Origin: Thermoanaerobacter uzonensis DSM 18761
Lineage (GTDB): Bacteria > Bacillota > Thermoanaerobacteria > Thermoanaerobacterales > Thermoanaerobacteraceae
Length of the DNA stretch: 33,143 nt
Assembly (NCBI RefSeq): GCF_900129115.1
Contig: NZ_FQUR01000021.1
Coordinates: 1-33,143, forward strand
Direction of reading: 5' to 3'
In this document: in pieces, positions 9,299 to 17,982 of the stretch
How the letters are laid out: every line of letters begins with the position of its first letter
How positions within the stretch are numbered: the stretch's first letter is position 1
Program-made: the position numbers and the translations under genes
The notes under the pieces: generated by a model
The model's database searches: none
Seen by the model: the letters and a program-made list of their open reading frames with translations, nothing else
Told to the model about the DNA's origin: nothing

Positions 9299-10294
9299 AT
9301 GGAAGTAGGAAAAGTACCTGTAGAAATACTAAAAAGAAGTGTTTTCCCTTATCTGGGCGTTAAAAGAAAAGAAGTTTTAGTCCACTCCCAATTAGGAGAA
9401 GACAGTAGCATAATCGATTTCGGCGAATACGTGGCGGTCCTTTCAACAGACCCCATAACAGCAGCAGACAAATTAAGCGGCTTTTTATCTGTCATAATAT
9501 CCTGTAATGACTTGGCTTCTTGTGGCGCAAAGCCAATTGGAATATTATCAACTATACTGCTTCCTGAAGGTACTGAAGAAGCTACTTTACATGGCATCAT
9601 GAAAGAAATAGATAGAGCAGCAAAAAAATTAGGCATTGAAGTTTTAGGAGGCCACACAGAAATAACCTCTACAGTAAACAAGCCTATTATAAGCACAACA
9701 GCAATTGGCATAGCTAAAAAAGGAGAATACATAACCACAAAAGGCGCAAAAATAGGCGATGATGTCATAGTTACAAAAGCTTTAGGCCTTGAAGGCACAG
9801 CAATTTTAGCAACTGACTATGAAGATTTGCTGCTAAAGCACTACGATAAAGATTTTATCTTAAAAGCACAAAGTTTTATAAACGAAATAAATGTCATAGA
9901 AGAAGGACTTACTGCAGCACAAAATGGTGCAAGTGCAATGCACGATATAACAGAAGGGGGAATATTGGGAGCAGCTTATGAAATTGCAGAAGCCTCTGGC
10001 CTTGGCATTGAAATATATGAGGAAAAATTGCCAATACGCCATGAAACAAAAGAAATTTGCCGTTTTTTTGGCATAAACCCTTTAAAGCTCATATCCAGCG
10101 GTTCAATGATAATTACTGCCAGTGACAGCAGTAAAATAATCGATGCTTTAAATAAAACTGGCATATCAGCTACAATTGTAGGTAAAATAACAAAAGAAGG
10201 AAAATACTTGGTAACAGCCCATGGGAAAAAAGAGATAACTCCTCCTGAAAGAGATGAGATATACCTTGTAAATAAAGATAGGATTCCCACTTAA
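9299..10294 (+). CDS. AIR synthase-related (PurM/HypE-like) protein
   Basis: A 331-residue member of the PurM/HypE/SelD/ThiL ATP-binding superfamily. The N-terminal domain carries LGEDSSIIDFGEY, STDPITAADKLSG, CNDLASCGAKPIG and LGGHTEITSTV. The C-terminal domain has MHDITEGGILGAAYEIAEASG and LISSGSMII. These are closest to HypE (hydrogenase maturation) and to the 'AIR synthase-related' proteins common in thermophilic clostridia. No hydrogenase or purine genes are next to it, so the substrate is unknown. ATG 9299 follows GAAGGATG; the upstream frame start at 9257 overlaps a possible extended -10 (TGCTAAGAT, 9251-9258), a weak promoter candidate. It diverges from the pyr operon, and its stop lies within the palindromic element. 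Confidence 0.75.
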   Translation: MEVGKVPVEILKRSVFPYLGVKRKEVLVHSQLGEDSSIIDFGEYVAVLSTDPITAADKLSGFLSVIISCNDLASCGAKPIGILSTILLPEGTEEATLHGIMKEIDRAAKKLGIEVLGGHTEITSTVNKPIISTTAIGIAKKGEYITTKGAKIGDDVIVTKALGLEGTAILATDYEDLLLKHYDKDFILKAQSFINEINVIEEGLTAAQNGASAMHDITEGGILGAAYEIAEASGLGIEIYEEKLPIRHETKEICRFFGINPLKLISSGSMIITASDSSKIIDALNKTGISATIVGKITKEGKYLVTAHGKKEITPPERDEIYLVNKDRIPT

Positions 10295-10589
10295 TCCTAT
10301 CTCAGATTAGACAAACTTTCGAAAATAGGATATTTTGCAATCGGTGCGACTTGTGACAAAGCGATAACAAAACTTAATGAGACCGAGGGTGGAGGCAGGG
10401 CCGAAGCCAAGGATGGCGGAGGCGGGCACTAAGACAAGGATGTCGAATGTGCACGGTACCCTGCCGGAACCCGAGGGTCGAGTTTAGTTTTGTCGCTTTG
10501 GAACACCGGAGTGACGATGCAAAATATCCTATTTAAAAAATTTTTTACTTTGTCAACAAACTGAGATAGGATTCCCATTCAATCCTATC
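10277..10589. repeat. Palindromic intergenic element of about 310 bp
   Basis: The convergent gap between the PurM-like and RluD-type genes is a nested, largely palindromic unit. Each end is a hairpin GATAGGATT-loop-AATCCTATC (10277-10301 and 10565-10589). Inside are CTCAG/CTGAG flanks, then a perfect 16-bp inverted repeat AATAGGATATTTTGCA (10324-10339 with 10518-10533). Next come CAAAGCGA/TCGCTTTG-type pairs and a GC-rich core. The core is far richer in G and C than its surroundings. The element may be a mobile palindromic repeat or a structured RNA; the end hairpins could also act as terminators for both genes. It has no reading frame. Confidence 0.7.
10381..10480 (+). ncRNA. Candidate structured RNA core with two AAGGAT-loop hairpins
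   Basis: Within the palindrome GGCAGGG (10394-10400) pairs with CCCTGCC (10459-10465) and encloses two small hairpins of the same design. They are GCC-AAGGAT-GGC (10406-10417) and GAC-AAGGAT-GTC (10433-10444), each set on an internal loop and an outer stem. The second contains ACAAGGATGT, an exact match to the CsrA-binding consensus ACARGGAUGU. The design also recalls the reported TwoAYGGAY RNA motif, although the loop reads AAGGAT rather than AYGGAY. Transcription and the sense strand are inferred from the GGA loops. Confidence 0.45.
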
Positions 10590-10590
10590 T

Positions 10591-11508
10591 TTATTTATTT
10601 CTCAAAATCTCTATCAATTTTTTAAAATACTCAGGAAGTGGAGCTTCAAACTCCATATACACTCCTTTTGTAGGATGCATAAATCCTAAAACACGTGAAT
10701 GTAATGCCTGCCCTTCCAACTTAAACTTTTGCTTTTTAAAACCATATATTGGGTCCCCTACAACAGGATGACCAATATAAGCCATGTGCACTCTTATCTG
10801 ATGAGTCCTACCTGTCTTTATAACCGCCTCTATCAACGTATTTTCTTTAAAACGCTCCAAAACTTTGTACAATGTAAGAGCATATCTTCCATCCTCTATT
10901 ACAGCCATCTTTTTTCTGTCAACAGGGTGCCTTCCAATAGGTGCTTCAATTTTCCCCTCTTCATCTTTTATAACTCCCTCTACAATAGCAACATATTTTT
11001 TAAAAACACTTCTCTCTTTTATTTGATTAGAAAGGCTTATGTGGGCCTTATCATTTTTAGCAATAACCATCACACCAGAGGTATCCTTATCAAGCCTGTG
11101 AACTATACCCGGCCTTAAAATGCCGTTAATTCCCGATAAATTTTTGCAGTGGTAAAGAAGTGCATTAACAAGTGTACCACTGTAATTACCCGGTGCCGGA
11201 TGCACTACCATTCCCTGCGGCTTATTTATCACAATTATATCGTCGTCTTCATAAAGAATATCCAAAGGTATATTTTCTGGCAGTACATCAATTTTCTCTA
11301 CTTCTGGGATATTTACAACAACCTCATCATTCTCTTTTACCTTATAACTGGGCTTTACCGTTTTACCATTTACAAAAACAAGCCCATCCACAATCAATTT
11401 TTTAATATAAGACCTTGTGTAATCTAACTCTGCCGCAAGAAAAACGTCTATTCTCTTTCCCTCATCCTCTTTTTCTCCTTGCAAAACTATCTTGTCAACT
11501 ATGTTCAT
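10591..11508 (-). CDS. RluA/RluD-family 23S rRNA pseudouridine synthase
   Basis: A 305-residue enzyme with an N-terminal S4 RNA-binding domain (RIDVFLAAELDYTRSYIKKLI, about residues 17-37) and the RluA catalytic domain. The catalytic motif is HRLDKDTSGVMVIAKND, with the aspartate that isomerises uridine. GRTHQIRVHMAYIGHPVVGD follows. In Firmicutes the gene downstream of lspA is usually this RluD-type enzyme. The ATG at 11508 (or the adjacent GTG at 11511) follows AAGGAG located in the last codons of lspA, so translation is coupled. The target uridines are inferred. Confidence 0.9.
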   Translation of the reverse strand: MNIVDKIVLQGEKEDEGKRIDVFLAAELDYTRSYIKKLIVDGLVFVNGKTVKPSYKVKENDEVVVNIPEVEKIDVLPENIPLDILYEDDDIIVINKPQGMVVHPAPGNYSGTLVNALLYHCKNLSGINGILRPGIVHRLDKDTSGVMVIAKNDKAHISLSNQIKERSVFKKYVAIVEGVIKDEEGKIEAPIGRHPVDRKKMAVIEDGRYALTLYKVLERFKENTLIEAVIKTGRTHQIRVHMAYIGHPVVGDPIYGFKKQKFKLEGQALHSRVLGFMHPTKGVYMEFEAPLPEYFKKLIEILRNK

Positions 11509-11512
11509 CACA

Positions 11513-11947
11513 TCACGCCTTCTCCTTAAAAATCATAAGATATCCTAATATAATAGCTCCTATAACTATAAAAGAATCTGCAACATTAAAAACCGCAGGG
11601 AAAAATTTAAAATCAATAAAGTCTACAACATATCCCAATCTAACTCTGTCAATAAGATTTCCAATAGCACCACCTAAAATCATAGCAAGTGTATAATTAT
11701 ACACACTATTTTCCGGCAATTTAATCATAGAATAAATCAACACAGCTCCTACAATTACTGTTATTATTATAAAAAAAAGAGTCTTATTCTGAAGCATCCC
11801 AAATGCCGCACCTTTATTCTCCACATAAGTAAGATGAAAAAAATTCTTTATAACAGGATAACTCCCTATAGGCATAAGATATTTCACTGCGAGATATTTT
11901 GTCACTTGGTCAAGCAAAACTACAAACGCTACAATAATTATCTCCAA
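11513..11947 (-). CDS. lspA: Signal peptidase II (prolipoprotein signal peptidase)
   Basis: A 144-residue integral membrane aspartyl protease that cleaves lipoprotein signal peptides after lipid modification. Four hydrophobic segments are visible. Both catalytic motifs are present: GAIGNLIDRVRLGYVVDFIDF carries the two active-site aspartates, and VENKGAAFGM is the conserved N-terminal-half block. The probable start is TTG at 11947, eight bases after AGGAGG; a TTG at 11953 is only two bases from that site. It forms an operon with the RluD-type gene. Confidence 0.92.
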   Translation of the reverse strand: MEIIIVAFVVLLDQVTKYLAVKYLMPIGSYPVIKNFFHLTYVENKGAAFGMLQNKTLFFIIITVIVGAVLIYSMIKLPENSVYNYTLAMILGGAIGNLIDRVRLGYVVDFIDFKFFPAVFNVADSFIVIGAIILGYLMIFKEKA

Positions 11948-12003
11948 CGTCAATTCCTCCTATGTATTCATTTGTTTTTGTAACCATATTGCTGTACGAA
12001 TAT

Positions 12004-12009
12004 ATTATA
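12004..12009 (-). promoter_or_regulatory. -10 element of the lspA promoter
   Basis: On the minus strand a perfect TATAAT is preceded by TG one base earlier in CTGTATAAT, about 60 bases upstream of lspA. The -35 region (AGTTTA at 17 bases) is weak, so this is best read as an extended -10 promoter. Confidence 0.45.
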
Positions 12010-12143
12010 CAGGAAAATTACAAATTAAACTATAGCTTAATTTATAATTAAACCTTCTGCAAAATATTAATCTATGTCTGTAATGAATAATTAAAATTAA
12101 ATATTTCCTTTAAACACAAAGAATCTAAATTTTATGCAAAACA

Positions 12144-12181
12144 AGCCATCCAATATAAGGCGCTTATTGCCTTAGATGGCT
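12144..12181 (-). terminator. Nested hairpin after the acetyltransferase gene
   Basis: AGCCATC (12144-12150) pairs with GATGGCT (12175-12181), and inside it AAGGC (12157-12161) pairs with GCCTT (12169-12173). On the minus strand it follows the GNAT gene by about 30 bases and is followed by TGTTTTG, a modest U tract. It is the only structured feature of the 12010-12212 gap, which otherwise shows no coding sequence. Confidence 0.45.
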
Positions 12182-12212
12182 AAAAAAACTAATTAATTTT
12201 CTAGTCTATAAT

Positions 12213-12770
12213 CTAATTATTTAATTCATACTCTCTCTTCAAAATAGAATACATCTTCATATCCCAAAATCTCCCTTTTATAAAAACTGTTTCTCTCAAT
12301 ATCCCCTCAAACTTCATACCAACTTTTTGCATTACTCTCTCAGAAGATATATTTTCCACCTTGCACCTTGCCTGTATTCTATTAAGATTCAACTTTTCAA
12401 AGCCAAACTCTATTATTTTTTTAACTACCTCTGTCATAAATCCTTTATTCCAGTATTTTTTACCAAGCACATACCCTATTTCTCCTGTCATATTCTTTTC
12501 ATCAATAAATACATATCCACATGTTCCAATTAATTTACCATTTTCTTTTAAATATAATCCCCAGTCTGAAGGCTCACTATTTGCATATTTTGACAACAAA
12601 AGATTAATAAACTTTACAGAATCCTCAATACTTTTATGATATTCCCATGATACATATTTTGTAACTTCTGGATCCCTTGCGTATTCAAACATGTCTTCCG
12701 CATCTTCTAAACTTATTTTCTTTAATATAAGCCTTGGAGTCTCAAGAATGGGTTGATAAAACTTTTCCAT
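12213..12770 (-). CDS. GNAT acetyltransferase, RimJ/RimL type
   Basis: A 185-residue GNAT-fold N-acetyltransferase. The start (FYQPILETPRLILKKISLEDAEDMFEYARDPEV) and the block LIGTCGYVFIDEKNMTGEIGYVLGKKYWNKGFMTEVV are typical of the RimJ/RimL family, which acetylates protein N-termini or small amines. The latter block contains the acetyl-CoA-binding turn. The substrate cannot be told. The ATG at 12770 follows GGAAGG. It is about 45 bases downstream of the metallopeptidase gene on the same strand, so it could be the last gene of the restriction operon, or an unrelated neighbour. Confidence 0.85.
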   Translation of the reverse strand: MEKFYQPILETPRLILKKISLEDAEDMFEYARDPEVTKYVSWEYHKSIEDSVKFINLLLSKYANSEPSDWGLYLKENGKLIGTCGYVFIDEKNMTGEIGYVLGKKYWNKGFMTEVVKKIIEFGFEKLNLNRIQARCKVENISSERVMQKVGMKFEGILRETVFIKGRFWDMKMYSILKREYELNN

Positions 12771-12814
12771 ATTTTTCGCTTCCTTCCTTTAAAATATATA
12801 CAATTAATTTTCAC

Positions 12815-13489
12815 TTACAAATTCAGTAAATAACCATTTTTCTTGAGCCAGTCTTCCTGCTTTTTATAATCCGGCATTAACATCTTTACTTTTATCCAGA
12901 AATTCTTTCCATGATTTCTTTCTTTAAGGTGTGCAAGCTCATGCACAACAACATAGTCTATTACAGAAATAGGAGCCATTATAAGTCTCCATGAAAAGTT
13001 TAAGTTTCCATTTGAAGAACAGGATCCCCACCTTTTTTGTGCAGACGTAATATTTATCTTATTGTATTTTAAATTACTCTTTTGTGCATACCACTTGACT
13101 CTTTCAGATATTATATTAAATGCTTCTTTTTTATACCAATCAATAAAGACTTCTTTTGCTTTATCTAAAAAATTCCTTGATAAATAAAAACCATCTTCAA
13201 GTTTAAGAGGAACCTCCTGATTATCTACTATATAAAGCTTATAATACTTGCCAAGATATAGAAAACCTTCCCCATTAACAAATTCTTTTTTTAAAACTTT
13301 AGGATCCCTTGCCTCTATCTCCTTCTTTTTCTCCTCAATCCACCTTGAATGCTTTTGTATCACATCAAAAATCGTCTTTTCATCTATACCAAAAGGTGCT
13401 TTCACTATAAGAGTAGCATTATCTGTAATCTGCAATGCTATTGTCTTTCTTTTTGAACGTATTATTTTCTCAATCTTTATGTCTAACAT
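12815..13489 (-). CDS. YgjP-like (DUF45, M48-type) metal-dependent hydrolase
   Basis: A 224-residue predicted zinc metallopeptidase of the YgjP/DUF45 (WLM-like) family. The zinc site HELAHLKERNHGKNFW (HExxHxxxxNH) is near residue 180, after the family block QKRWGSCSSNGNLNFSWRL. Genes of this family often sit beside type I restriction genes, but their role is not established. The ATG at 13489, behind AGGGAGTGAT, begins four bases after the hsdR stop, so it is co-transcribed with hsdMSR. An upstream frame start at 13519 overlaps hsdR and is not needed. Confidence 0.88.
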   Translation of the reverse strand: MLDIKIEKIIRSKRKTIALQITDNATLIVKAPFGIDEKTIFDVIQKHSRWIEEKKKEIEARDPKVLKKEFVNGEGFLYLGKYYKLYIVDNQEVPLKLEDGFYLSRNFLDKAKEVFIDWYKKEAFNIISERVKWYAQKSNLKYNKINITSAQKRWGSCSSNGNLNFSWRLIMAPISVIDYVVVHELAHLKERNHGKNFWIKVKMLMPDYKKQEDWLKKNGYLLNL

Positions 13490-13493
13490 AATA

Positions 13494-16400
13494 TCACTCC
13501 CTATAATGGCGATAAGCAAGTTCTAATAATCTTTGTGCTATTTCGTTTCTTTTGTTGTATATAATATTTGGATCTAAATTGCTTGTAATGTATACTCCTT
13601 CATCTTCCTTAACATTTTCATGATAGTTTTGAATGGGAGAAATTTTTTCAAGTAAATGTGAATAAATATAGCTTTTTAAACGTTTTTGCTTGGTTGGATT
13701 ATCCCAAAAATCAACTGCTTGTATTTCTCTTTTAATCATCTCTAATACATCTTTTGTTAGATCAATTAAAAAGTTTAGATCTTTATCTGAAAGCTCATTA
13801 ATTGATTTTTTACCAAATATTTTATCTTTTAATACTCCAAAAAATGGCATATCTTTTTTAGGGTCAAAACCAAAGGTTTCCTCATTTTCTCTACCTTTTT
13901 TTAGTTCTTCTCTCACTTTTTCTAATTCAATATATAATTCATCCCATTTCCCTTTATAATCTTCAAGAAGTTTTTTTAACCTTTCAGAAAATCTTTCATA
14001 TAATTCTGGATCTTCCTCAAAATGTTCATTAATGTACTCATTAATTGCAATCTCTAATTCTTGTGCTTTTGCCTTTATTGGTTTTTTATTAAGACTATCA
14101 ATAAATTTATTTTCAAGAAGTGGTGTAGGAGGTATTTTAGGATCTACACCTTTTGATATCAAATACTCTTCAATTATTTCTCTTACTTTATTACTCGCAT
14201 CTCTTACGCTTAACTTGCTGTCTCTATATCTATTTCTTGCAGACTCTTTTATAAAAGAAATTATTTTTAAATCGGCAAGATATTTTAAGCTTTCAGGATC
14301 TGGCAAAACTTCATCCATAGCCCGGTTAAATTTTCGAACAATATCTATAAACTCATTTCTGACTTTCTCATCAACTAAAATATCAATACACTCTTCAATA
14401 TTCTGACGCCAATTTTTTATTCCGTTTTTAGTGAAAAACTCTCCTATTAAATTATGATAAAACCTAAGAGCATCAACACTTTTTGCTTTATTTATTACAA
14501 CTTCTGATATTTCTTCTATATCTTCATCAGCATATATAGAAAGTGCTTCTTTAAGGTGTTTTAAAACTCCAACATAATCAACCACAAAACCACAGGATTT
14601 ATTATTATAAGCTCTATTAACCCTTGCTATAGCCTGCAGCAAATTATGTCCCTTTATTACATTATCAAGATACATTACCTGTTCTATCGGTGCATCAAAT
14701 CCGGTTATCAACATACTTTGAACAACTATTATCCCAACATTTCCACCTTTATCAAAAGGAAGTTTGAAGCTTTTAATTATAGTATCGTGTTTTTGAGGAT
14801 TGGTATATTCTTCGTATTCTGGAGGATCGTTTTGATCTTTTGATATAACAACACCTACTTCTAATCTTTTTAATGTATCCAAATCAATTTTTGAGTTTTT
14901 CTTCATCATCTCATTTATTTTTTCTTTAAGAGCATCTTCTAAAGCATTTTTATACCTTATAGCTGCAAGACGGGAAACTGCTACAACCTGTGCCTTAAAT
15001 CCATTCGGAAATACATGGGTAATATAGTGTTCTATCATATCTTTAGCTTTATCACGTATTACCTCTTTATCTTCAAGATACCCTCTCCATGTAAATCTTC
15101 CCATTAACATCCTTTTTGTATCTTCATCTGCATCTTTAAAAACATCTTCAAATTTAGCATTTGCTGCCTCTTCATCTGATAGTTCTGCACTGTGTACTCG
15201 CCCTTCATAAACTATACTTACAGTTACACCATCTTCTACAGATTGTCTTATACTGTACTTATCTATATAATCTCCAAAAGTCATTTCAGTTTTATCTATT
15301 GGCGTACCTGTAAAAGCAATCTTTGTAGCATTTGGCAGGGATTTTCTTAAATTAGCACCCAAATATTTATATTGAGTCCTATGGGCTTCATCTATCATTA
15401 TTAAAATTTTTTCGGATTCATTAAGAACTGGAAAATCACTTTTAAGCTCTCTTTCTTGAAATTTGTGTATCATTCCCATTACAAGCTCTGGCGTATTTGT
15501 TTTTAAAGCTTCTTTTAAATCATTTATGCTTCCCGCAACTCTTACAGTAAATCCCACATTTTTAGATGTATCATTTAATTGCTTTTCAAGGTCTTTTCTG
15601 TCTGTAATAAAAACAACTTTATAATCTCCAAATTCAGGATTATGATATAATTCCCTCACAACAAACATCATTGTCAAAGATTTACCAGAACCCTGAGTGT
15701 GCCAAATTATACCTCCTCTATCCTCTGGCGTTTTACCTTCTTTCAATTTTTTTATTATCTTCTTTGCAGCTCTAAATTGCTGGTATCTTGCAACAAATTT
15801 AACAACTGTACCTTTTGAATCCTCTTTAAAAATTGTATATGTATGAAGTATATCAAGTAAATTTTCTTTCGAGAGCATTCCTTGTACTAAGACCTGCTGG
15901 CTTGTAATGTTTTCTTCTCCTATATCGGATAAAGAATAAGGATAAGGATCTTTCCACTCAACAAAATGCTCATACTCTGATGTTATTGTTCCATACTTCG
16001 CAACTTGGTTTGATGTAGCAATATTAAAAATATTATACCAAAAAAGTCTTTCATTACCTTCAATTGCTCCCCTTCTATTACTGTATCGCATAAGCTGCTC
16101 TATTGCTTCAGAAATCGGGTCTGATATTGCAGGCGATTTGCACTCAACCACAACAACGGGCAATCCATTTACAAAAAGGACTATATCAGGAATAATGTGT
16201 TTTTCAGTTCCTGTTATATTTACTTTAAATTGTGATATTGCAATAAAGGAATTATTATCTATACTTTTAAAATCAATTAATCTAACTGTTGGACTTTTTT
16301 CACCAGTTTTTCTGTTTTCTGATACAGAGGTATTTTCTAAAAATAGGTCGTGGATTTCCTTATTAGCCTCTAATAAAGAATTAGAAAGGGGTGTTGCAAT

Positions 16401-16670
16401 CTTCCTTATTACTTCATTTATCTGGTCTTCTTCTATCCATGGATTTATTTTCATTAAAGACTCTTTTAAAATACTTTCAAGAATTACATCTCTAAAACTT
16501 TCTCTAAATTTAATGCTTTCTCCATATAAAGGCTCTAAAGAAGAGTTAAAAGACAATATTTTTCTGACTTCTTCAGGATTATCTTTATTTTGCCTATAAA
16601 TTTCCCATCCAAGTCTTTGAAGTTGTGAGAGAAATTTATTTTCAACATAATGCTCCTCATCCAATCTCAT
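13494..16670 (-). CDS. hsdR: Type I restriction enzyme, R (motor and nuclease) subunit
   Basis: A 1058-residue HsdR. The N-terminal PD-(D/E)xK nuclease has D162 and E176-x-K178 (VVVVECKSP). The SF2 translocase domain has Walker A TQGSGKS (325-331), DEAH (427-430), FTGTP (453-457) and a motif VI-like ARVNRAYNNK further on. The C-terminal helical region is the part that contacts HsdM. It cuts unmodified DNA after ATP-driven translocation. All key residues are present, so the enzyme looks active. The ATG overlaps the hsdS end by 14 bases, with GAGGAAAG as ribosome site. Confidence 0.97.
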   Translation of the reverse strand: MRLDEEHYVENKFLSQLQRLGWEIYRQNKDNPEEVRKILSFNSSLEPLYGESIKFRESFRDVILESILKESLMKINPWIEEDQINEVIRKIATPLSNSLLEANKEIHDLFLENTSVSENRKTGEKSPTVRLIDFKSIDNNSFIAISQFKVNITGTEKHIIPDIVLFVNGLPVVVVECKSPAISDPISEAIEQLMRYSNRRGAIEGNERLFWYNIFNIATSNQVAKYGTITSEYEHFVEWKDPYPYSLSDIGEENITSQQVLVQGMLSKENLLDILHTYTIFKEDSKGTVVKFVARYQQFRAAKKIIKKLKEGKTPEDRGGIIWHTQGSGKSLTMMFVVRELYHNPEFGDYKVVFITDRKDLEKQLNDTSKNVGFTVRVAGSINDLKEALKTNTPELVMGMIHKFQERELKSDFPVLNESEKILIMIDEAHRTQYKYLGANLRKSLPNATKIAFTGTPIDKTEMTFGDYIDKYSIRQSVEDGVTVSIVYEGRVHSAELSDEEAANAKFEDVFKDADEDTKRMLMGRFTWRGYLEDKEVIRDKAKDMIEHYITHVFPNGFKAQVVAVSRLAAIRYKNALEDALKEKINEMMKKNSKIDLDTLKRLEVGVVISKDQNDPPEYEEYTNPQKHDTIIKSFKLPFDKGGNVGIIVVQSMLITGFDAPIEQVMYLDNVIKGHNLLQAIARVNRAYNNKSCGFVVDYVGVLKHLKEALSIYADEDIEEISEVVINKAKSVDALRFYHNLIGEFFTKNGIKNWRQNIEECIDILVDEKVRNEFIDIVRKFNRAMDEVLPDPESLKYLADLKIISFIKESARNRYRDSKLSVRDASNKVREIIEEYLISKGVDPKIPPTPLLENKFIDSLNKKPIKAKAQELEIAINEYINEHFEEDPELYERFSERLKKLLEDYKGKWDELYIELEKVREELKKGRENEETFGFDPKKDMPFFGVLKDKIFGKKSINELSDKDLNFLIDLTKDVLEMIKREIQAVDFWDNPTKQKRLKSYIYSHLLEKISPIQNYHENVKEDEGVYITSNLDPNIIYNKRNEIAQRLLELAYRHYRE

Positions 16671-17982
16671 CTATACTTTCCTCCTCAATAAGATGGTTAA
16701 CTCTGACTTTACCTGTAAGCAGATCCTCCATAAGTCCCTTTTTAATCCCTTCAAGCTTTTCTTTGTAAGCTTTTTCTTTTTCTATAACTTCATCTATTTG
16801 GGATAAAACTGTGGCAATACGTTCTTGTTCGGGAATGGGGGGTAGGAGGATTTTGAACAATACAAAATCTTTTTGGTATAAATGGTTAATAGTAGATCCA
16901 GCTTTAAGGTTATCAATAAATTTATCAAAAATAAATGAAGTGAGAACATAATACAGATATTTAGGATAATAAATGTTGTTAATCGATCTTAATACAAAAA
17001 CTCCAGTGCCTAAAGTTGCTTTCTTGGGTAATTTATCAATATATGCGACTTTCCCAATCGTTCCATCTTTAGTGACTAATATATCTTCGGGTTTTAGTTG
17101 GATATTTTTATCCATGTTGTATCTTTTCTCACTTACATAAAAACAACTTTCCCATTTAATTTTGCTATTTTCAAAATTTACTCCTGTAATTAAGTAATAT
17201 TTTCCATCTTCTAAGTATTCTTGAGTGGTCAACCCTTGCCAGCCAATTCTTCCCTTCAAAAAACTTACCTCTCCCAATCTCACAACTTCCCACTCTTCTG
17301 GTATCTTTCCAAGAGGTGAATCCTTGAATTTGTGAGTTTTTTCATTCCTTATTTGCCAGTTTTCATCTATGCCCTTTGTTAGTAAATCATGCATTAGCCC
17401 CTGTTTTATGCGATTATATTTTTCTATTATTTTATCTGTTTTTTCTATTGCCTCATCAACTGTTTCAAGTATCTCAGCAATTTTGTGTTGTTCGGGGAGA
17501 GGAGGGCTAAAAACAATAAAATCTCTAATAAATTTTGATGTTAAACCAGGCTGTGCTGAACCAGAAATCCTTTCTTTAATTTGATTTTGTCCAAATCTAG
17601 AAAACATCCAATAAAATAAATACTTTTGATTAAAATTCTTTTTACTTCGAATAATAAATAAATGTTCATTAATTGCAATATACTCAGCAAATTTTTCCTT
17701 TAATATTGCTACTTTACCTGTATTTACTCCATCTTTATTGATTAATATATCATTTTCCTCTGCTTTTCCTTTTTTCATAAGCTTGTAAAATTTATCTGGT
17801 ATATACTTTGCATTATTATACGAAAAATTTATTTTTCCATTTTGCGTAATATGTTCTCCTCCTAAACTCGGTATACCTTTATCTAAAGCACCACCTTTAG
17901 GTCTTAATCCCGAAATTAAAGTAACATCTTTTTCAATAAAATTTTTTTTCCATCCTTCAGGCAGTTTAATATTTTCATTCAT
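16657..17982 (-). CDS. hsdS: Type I restriction-modification specificity subunit
   Basis: A 441-residue HsdS with the usual two target-recognition domains, each followed by a conserved helical spacer. The first is at about 1-150, ending in [20 protein letters not shown]. The second is at about 225-380, ending in [20 protein letters not shown]. The two spacers are the internal repeats that set the gap between the half-sites. The recognition sequence cannot be deduced from the protein alone. The ATG at 17982 overlaps the hsdM stop as ATGAATGA, and the 3' end overlaps hsdR, so all three genes are translationally coupled. Confidence 0.95.
   Translation of the reverse strand: MNENIKLPEGWKKNFIEKDVTLISGLRPKGGALDKGIPSLGGEHITQNGKINFSYNNAKYIPDKFYKLMKKGKAEENDILINKDGVNTGKVAILKEKFAEYIAINEHLFIIRSKKNFNQKYLFYWMFSRFGQNQIKERISGSAQPGLTSKFIRDFIVFSPPLPEQHKIAEILETVDEAIEKTDKIIEKYNRIKQGLMHDLLTKGIDENWQIRNEKTHKFKDSPLGKIPEEWEVVRLGEVSFLKGRIGWQGLTTQEYLEDGKYYLITGVNFENSKIKWESCFYVSEKRYNMDKNIQLKPEDILVTKDGTIGKVAYIDKLPKKATLGTGVFVLRSINNIYYPKYLYYVLTSFIFDKFIDNLKAGSTINHLYQKDFVLFKILLPPIPEQERIATVLSQIDEVIEKEKAYKEKLEGIKKGLMEDLLTGKVRVNHLIEEESIDEIG

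Noticed and set aside
10277-10589. Direct repeats at the element ends as a target-site duplication of an insertion sequence
   Set aside because: Each copy is itself a hairpin and the pair fits the overall palindrome; there is no transposase frame inside.
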